Both the position numbers and the translations under genes were made by a program. From Rugosibacter sp. (GTDB lineage Bacteria; Pseudomonadota; Gammaproteobacteria; Burkholderiales; Rhodocyclaceae), in NCBI GenBank assembly GCA_023257495.1, contig JALRCC010000080.1, positions 1 through 6,983 on the forward strand: DNA of 6,983 bases. The letters run 5' to 3'. The notes beneath the pieces were generated by a model that did not search any database, was not told where the DNA came from, and worked only from the letters and a program-made list of their open reading frames with translations. Position 1 is the first letter of the stretch. Every line of letters begins with the position of its first letter. Below are positions 5,426-6,983 of this stretch, one piece after another.

Positions 5426-6208
5426 TTGTCAGAGACTTTACCGCCCGTTGCTTACCCGCGCATCATCGCGCACCGCTGTGGCGGTGCGCTAGCGCCGGAA
5501 AACACGCTGGCCGGGCTGTACATTGCGATGCGCATGGGCTGCCGTGGCGTGGAGTTTGATGTCGCGCTGACTGCCGATGGTGTGCCCATTCTGATGCATG
5601 ACGAAACCTTGGAACGTACCACCAATGGCGCAGGCTGGGTCTCCAATAAAACGGCGGCAGACATCGCGCAACTTGATGCGGGAGTCAAGCATCATCAGGC
5701 ATTCGCCGCATCACCAGCGCGCCCCGAAGGAAGTACCCTTGGGGTGCCGACTTTTCAAGCTGCCTTGCAAACCTGCGCCGAGCTTGGCCTGTGGGCAAAC
5801 GTGGAAATCAAGCCCACACCGGGCACCGAGGTCGAAACAGGGCGCATCGTTGCTACCCTGGCTGCAACCCATTGTGCAAACAATCCGGCAGCCACCCTCT
5901 TGCTATCGTCATTTTCCACACTGGCACTGCAACAGGCGCAACGCCTGGCCCCGACCATACCGCGTGCGTTGCTGACCAAGACCATTCCTGCTGACTGGCG
6001 GGAACAACTCGCTGCCTGCGGCGCATCAGCCTTGCATACGGCGGCAGCAGGCATTGGTGCAGAGAGTATCGTGCCACTTTGTAACAACGGCATTGCGCTG
6101 GCCTGTTACACCGTGAATGATCGCGCCACAGCAGCCGCCCTGTTCAAGGCAAACGTTAGCGCAATATTTACCGACCGCATTGATCTTTGGCTGCCGGAAG
6201 AAATGTAA
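5426..6208 (+). CDS. ugpQ: Glycerophosphodiester phosphodiesterase, UgpQ-like
   Basis: GDPD-family enzymes hydrolyse glycerophosphodiesters (deacylated phospholipids) to glycerol 3-phosphate and an alcohol. There is no signal peptide, so the 260-residue enzyme is cytoplasmic, as is UgpQ. Catalytic and metal residues of the TIM barrel are visible: His16 and Arg17 in AHRCGGALAPENT, Glu25, Glu43 and Asp45 in GVEFDVAL, His58 in LMHDETLERTTNG, and Glu127 and Lys129 in NVEIKPTPGTE. Also typical are LLSSFSTLALQQAQ and CYTVNDRATAAALF near the end. A cysteine follows HR where many family members have glycine. The only plausible start is TTG at 5426, because no ATG or GTG precedes the conserved PRIIAHR. 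No clear Shine-Dalgarno is seen; with 2 bp from the preceding stop, translation is probably coupled to the ugpB-like gene. The pairing suggests use of glycerophosphodiesters as a carbon or phosphate source. Confidence 0.94.
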   Translation: MSETLPPVAYPRIIAHRCGGALAPENTLAGLYIAMRMGCRGVEFDVALTADGVPILMHDETLERTTNGAGWVSNKTAADIAQLDAGVKHHQAFAASPARPEGSTLGVPTFQAALQTCAELGLWANVEIKPTPGTEVETGRIVATLAATHCANNPAATLLLSSFSTLALQQAQRLAPTIPRALLTKTIPADWREQLAACGASALHTAAAGIGAESIVPLCNNGIALACYTVNDRATAAALFKANVSAIFTDRIDLWLPEEM

Positions 6209-6335
6209 ATCCAGCTCACACTTGCTTACATTTCTGTTGTTACCTTCCGGGTATTGCTGCGTTAATCTGCACATGGGCCTACCCCATGCATGCAACTTAT
6301 CTCACTCACTATCTCACTCACACAAGGAGCAAAAA
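6209..6335. promoter_or_regulatory. Leader and promoter region of the small secreted protein gene
   Basis: The gap contains a 6-bp hairpin (CATGGG 6272-6277, CCCATG 6283-6288) and a pyrimidine-rich tandem repeat (6299-6322). It ends in a strong AGGAG (6325-6329) six bases from the ATG. No T-run marks a terminator for ugpQ, so readthrough is possible. A weak -10-like TTAATC lies at 6262-6267 without a good -35. Confidence 0.35.
6299..6322 (+). repeat. Tandem 12-bp repeat in leader
   Basis: ATCTCACTCACT (6299-6310) is followed directly by ATCTCACTCACA (6311-6322), 11 of 12 identical. The 12-mer TCACTATCTCAC spanning the two units (6306-6317) recurs exactly at 6351-6362 inside the start of the coding region, so it flanks the ribosome binding site on both sides. 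Confidence 0.7.
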
Positions 6336-6716
6336 ATGACACGAACCTCATCACTATCTCACGCCATCTTCGCCGCACTGGCTCTCTCTGTTACCCTACC
6401 CGCACTCGCGCAAACCAATACGCCCAACATTGATCAGCGGCAGCAAAATCAGCAGCAGCGCATTGATCAAGGAGCCCAATCCGGAGCGCTCACCACTCGG
6501 GAAGCCAATCGCCTTGACAAGGGACAAGAGCATGTTCAGAACATGGAAGACAAAGCCAAGAGCGATGGCACTGTGACAGCGCAGGAACGCAAGCGCTTGC
6601 AGCAAGCCGAGAACGTGCAAAGTCGGCATATCTATCGCCAGAAACACGATCGGCAGCATGACTTCAATCACGATGGCATGAATGACCGTGCGCAGCGTCG
6701 GCAACATCGCCGTTAA
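6336..6716 (+). CDS. Small secreted Gln/Arg-rich protein with internal repeat
   Basis: The 126-residue product has no function I can name, but resembles small periplasmic proteins of betaproteobacteria that I know only as hypothetical. Residues 1-26 are a signal peptide (hydrophobic core [15 protein letters not shown], cleavage before or after Gln26). The mature part is very hydrophilic. Two units of about 25 residues, 43-68 ([18 protein letters not shown] and onward) and 71-95 ([18 protein letters not shown] and onward), share G-x-[LV]-T-x-x-E-x-x-R-L followed by a helix. The C-terminus has DFNHDGMND (109-117), which fits the D-x-N-x-D-G-x-x-D calcium-loop pattern of dockerin/EF-hand proteins, then an Arg/His-rich tail. 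Both repeats also look loosely EF-hand-like (SDGTVTAQE), so metal binding is conceivable but unproven. The ATG at 6336 has AGGAG six bases upstream; the frame open further left lacks such a signal. A terminator follows 18 bases after the stop. Confidence 0.85.
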   Translation: MTRTSSLSHAIFAALALSVTLPALAQTNTPNIDQRQQNQQQRIDQGAQSGALTTREANRLDKGQEHVQNMEDKAKSDGTVTAQERKRLQQAENVQSRHIYRQKHDRQHDFNHDGMNDRAQRRQHRR

Positions 6717-6734
6717 TTTCATTCCGCCATTATC

Positions 6735-6764
6735 AAAAGCCCACCATGCGGTGGGCTTTTTTTT
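6735..6764 (+). terminator. Rho-independent terminator
   Basis: AAAAGCCCACC (6735-6745), a four-base loop ATGC, and GGTGGGCTTTT (6750-6760) make an 11-bp perfect stem. The T-run continues to 6764, giving eight T in a row. It sits 18 bases after the stop of the small secreted protein gene and separates it from alaS. Because the stem is flanked by A and T runs, it could also work weakly on the other strand. Confidence 0.93.
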
Positions 6765-6776
6765 GCCGTGCTCGCG

Positions 6777-6782
6777 TAAAAT
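6777..6782 (+). promoter_or_regulatory. Candidate -10 box of the alaS promoter
   Basis: TAAAAT lies 38 bases upstream of the alaS ATG and matches the -10 consensus at five of six positions. The spaced -35 position falls on the terminator's right arm (GGCTTT) and is poor. The short leader has no evident Shine-Dalgarno before the ATG. Confidence 0.4.
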
Positions 6783-6820
6783 CAATCCTTTGCATCACTG
6801 TGCCTCTCATCTCTATCGCC

Positions 6821-6983
6821 ATGACCTCTGCCGAAATCCGCCAGCAATTTCTCGATTTTTTTGCCTCCAAAGGACATCAAATCGTCGCCTCCAGCTCGCT
6901 AGTGCCGCATGAAGACCCAACGCTGCTATTCACCAACGCGGGCATGAACCAGTTCAAGGACGTCTTTCTCGGGTTTGACAAAC
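6821..6983 (+). CDS. alaS: Alanyl-tRNA synthetase, N-terminal part (runs off the window)
   Basis: AlaRS charges tRNA-Ala in the cytoplasm and edits mis-acylated serine and glycine. Only the first 54 residues are present of a protein usually about 870 long. They match the class II AlaRS opening almost residue for residue: [18 protein letters not shown] (2-19), [20 protein letters not shown] (22-41) and [13 protein letters not shown] (42-54), which lead into the aminoacylation domain. The ATG at 6821 is the first start ahead of the conserved AEIR and needs no extension. It stands alone behind a strong terminator, so it has its own promoter. No internal stop or frameshift is seen. Confidence 0.97.
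   Translation, partial: MTSAEIRQQFLDFFASKGHQIVASSSLVPHEDPTLLFTNAGMNQFKDVFLGFDK

Noticed and set aside
5468..5485. Cys after the catalytic His-Arg in the phosphodiesterase (HRCGG) as an inactivating change
   Set aside because: The catalytic His, Arg, Glu, Asp, second His and the EIKP Glu/Lys are all present, and I believe HRC variants occur in betaproteobacterial relatives, so activity is expected.
6272..6288. Hairpin CATGGG-CCTAC-CCCATG as a terminator for ugpQ
   Set aside because: The stem is only 6 bp and is followed by GCAACTTAT, not a T-run.
6396..6785. Hydrophobic 129-codon minus-strand frame across the small protein gene and terminator
   Set aside because: The hydrophobicity mirrors Gln/Arg/Asn codons of the real gene, and the frame would start beyond the terminator stem.

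Overview
The window is a chromosomal housekeeping region of a betaproteobacterium, most likely Burkholderiales. An Oxalobacteraceae-like placement is a guess from gene content and protein character, not a demonstrated assignment. Base composition is moderate: a sampled stretch of tsaD (181-240) is about 55% G+C, whereas the first 120 bases are about 72%. Every protein with a recognisable family resembles its beta/gamma-proteobacterial homologue except the fragment at the left edge.

Layout from left to right. Positions 1 to about 131 encode, on the minus strand, the N-terminus of an alphaproteobacterial-type valyl-tRNA synthetase. This is joined directly to the interior of tsaD, which has lost roughly its first third, so the left edge looks like a chimeric junction. 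tsaD (+) then runs into plsY (-), and the two 3' ends overlap by 31 bp. plsY and folB diverge from a 44-bp gap carrying a symmetric TAGAAT/ATTCTA element. folB (+) overlaps the 3' end of xerD (-) by 38 bp. A compact leftward operon follows: a secreted chalcone-isomerase-fold protein, then ogt, then xerD. Its stop/start overlaps predict translational coupling.

A 246-bp divergent intergenic region (3867-4112) contains several short repeats and a perfect 10-bp inverted repeat with a 20-bp spacer just ahead of the next ribosome binding site. To its right lie a UgpB-like periplasmic solute-binding protein and a UgpQ-like glycerophosphodiester phosphodiesterase. They form a two-gene unit in which both starts appear to be TTG, and the ugpA/E/C transporter genes are absent. 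A small secreted Gln/Arg-rich protein with a two-fold internal repeat and a calcium-loop-like motif follows and ends in a clear rho-independent terminator. The window closes with the first 54 codons of alaS.

Together the genes cover tRNA modification (tsaD), phospholipid synthesis (plsY), folate synthesis (folB), chromosome dimer resolution (xerD), alkylation repair (ogt), glycerophosphodiester use (ugpB-like, ugpQ) and tRNA charging (alaS). I see no CRISPR array, mobile element, RNA gene or phage gene. The points most worth a second look are the chimeric left edge, the orphan ugpB-ugpQ pair with its upstream inverted repeat, and the small repeat protein before alaS.
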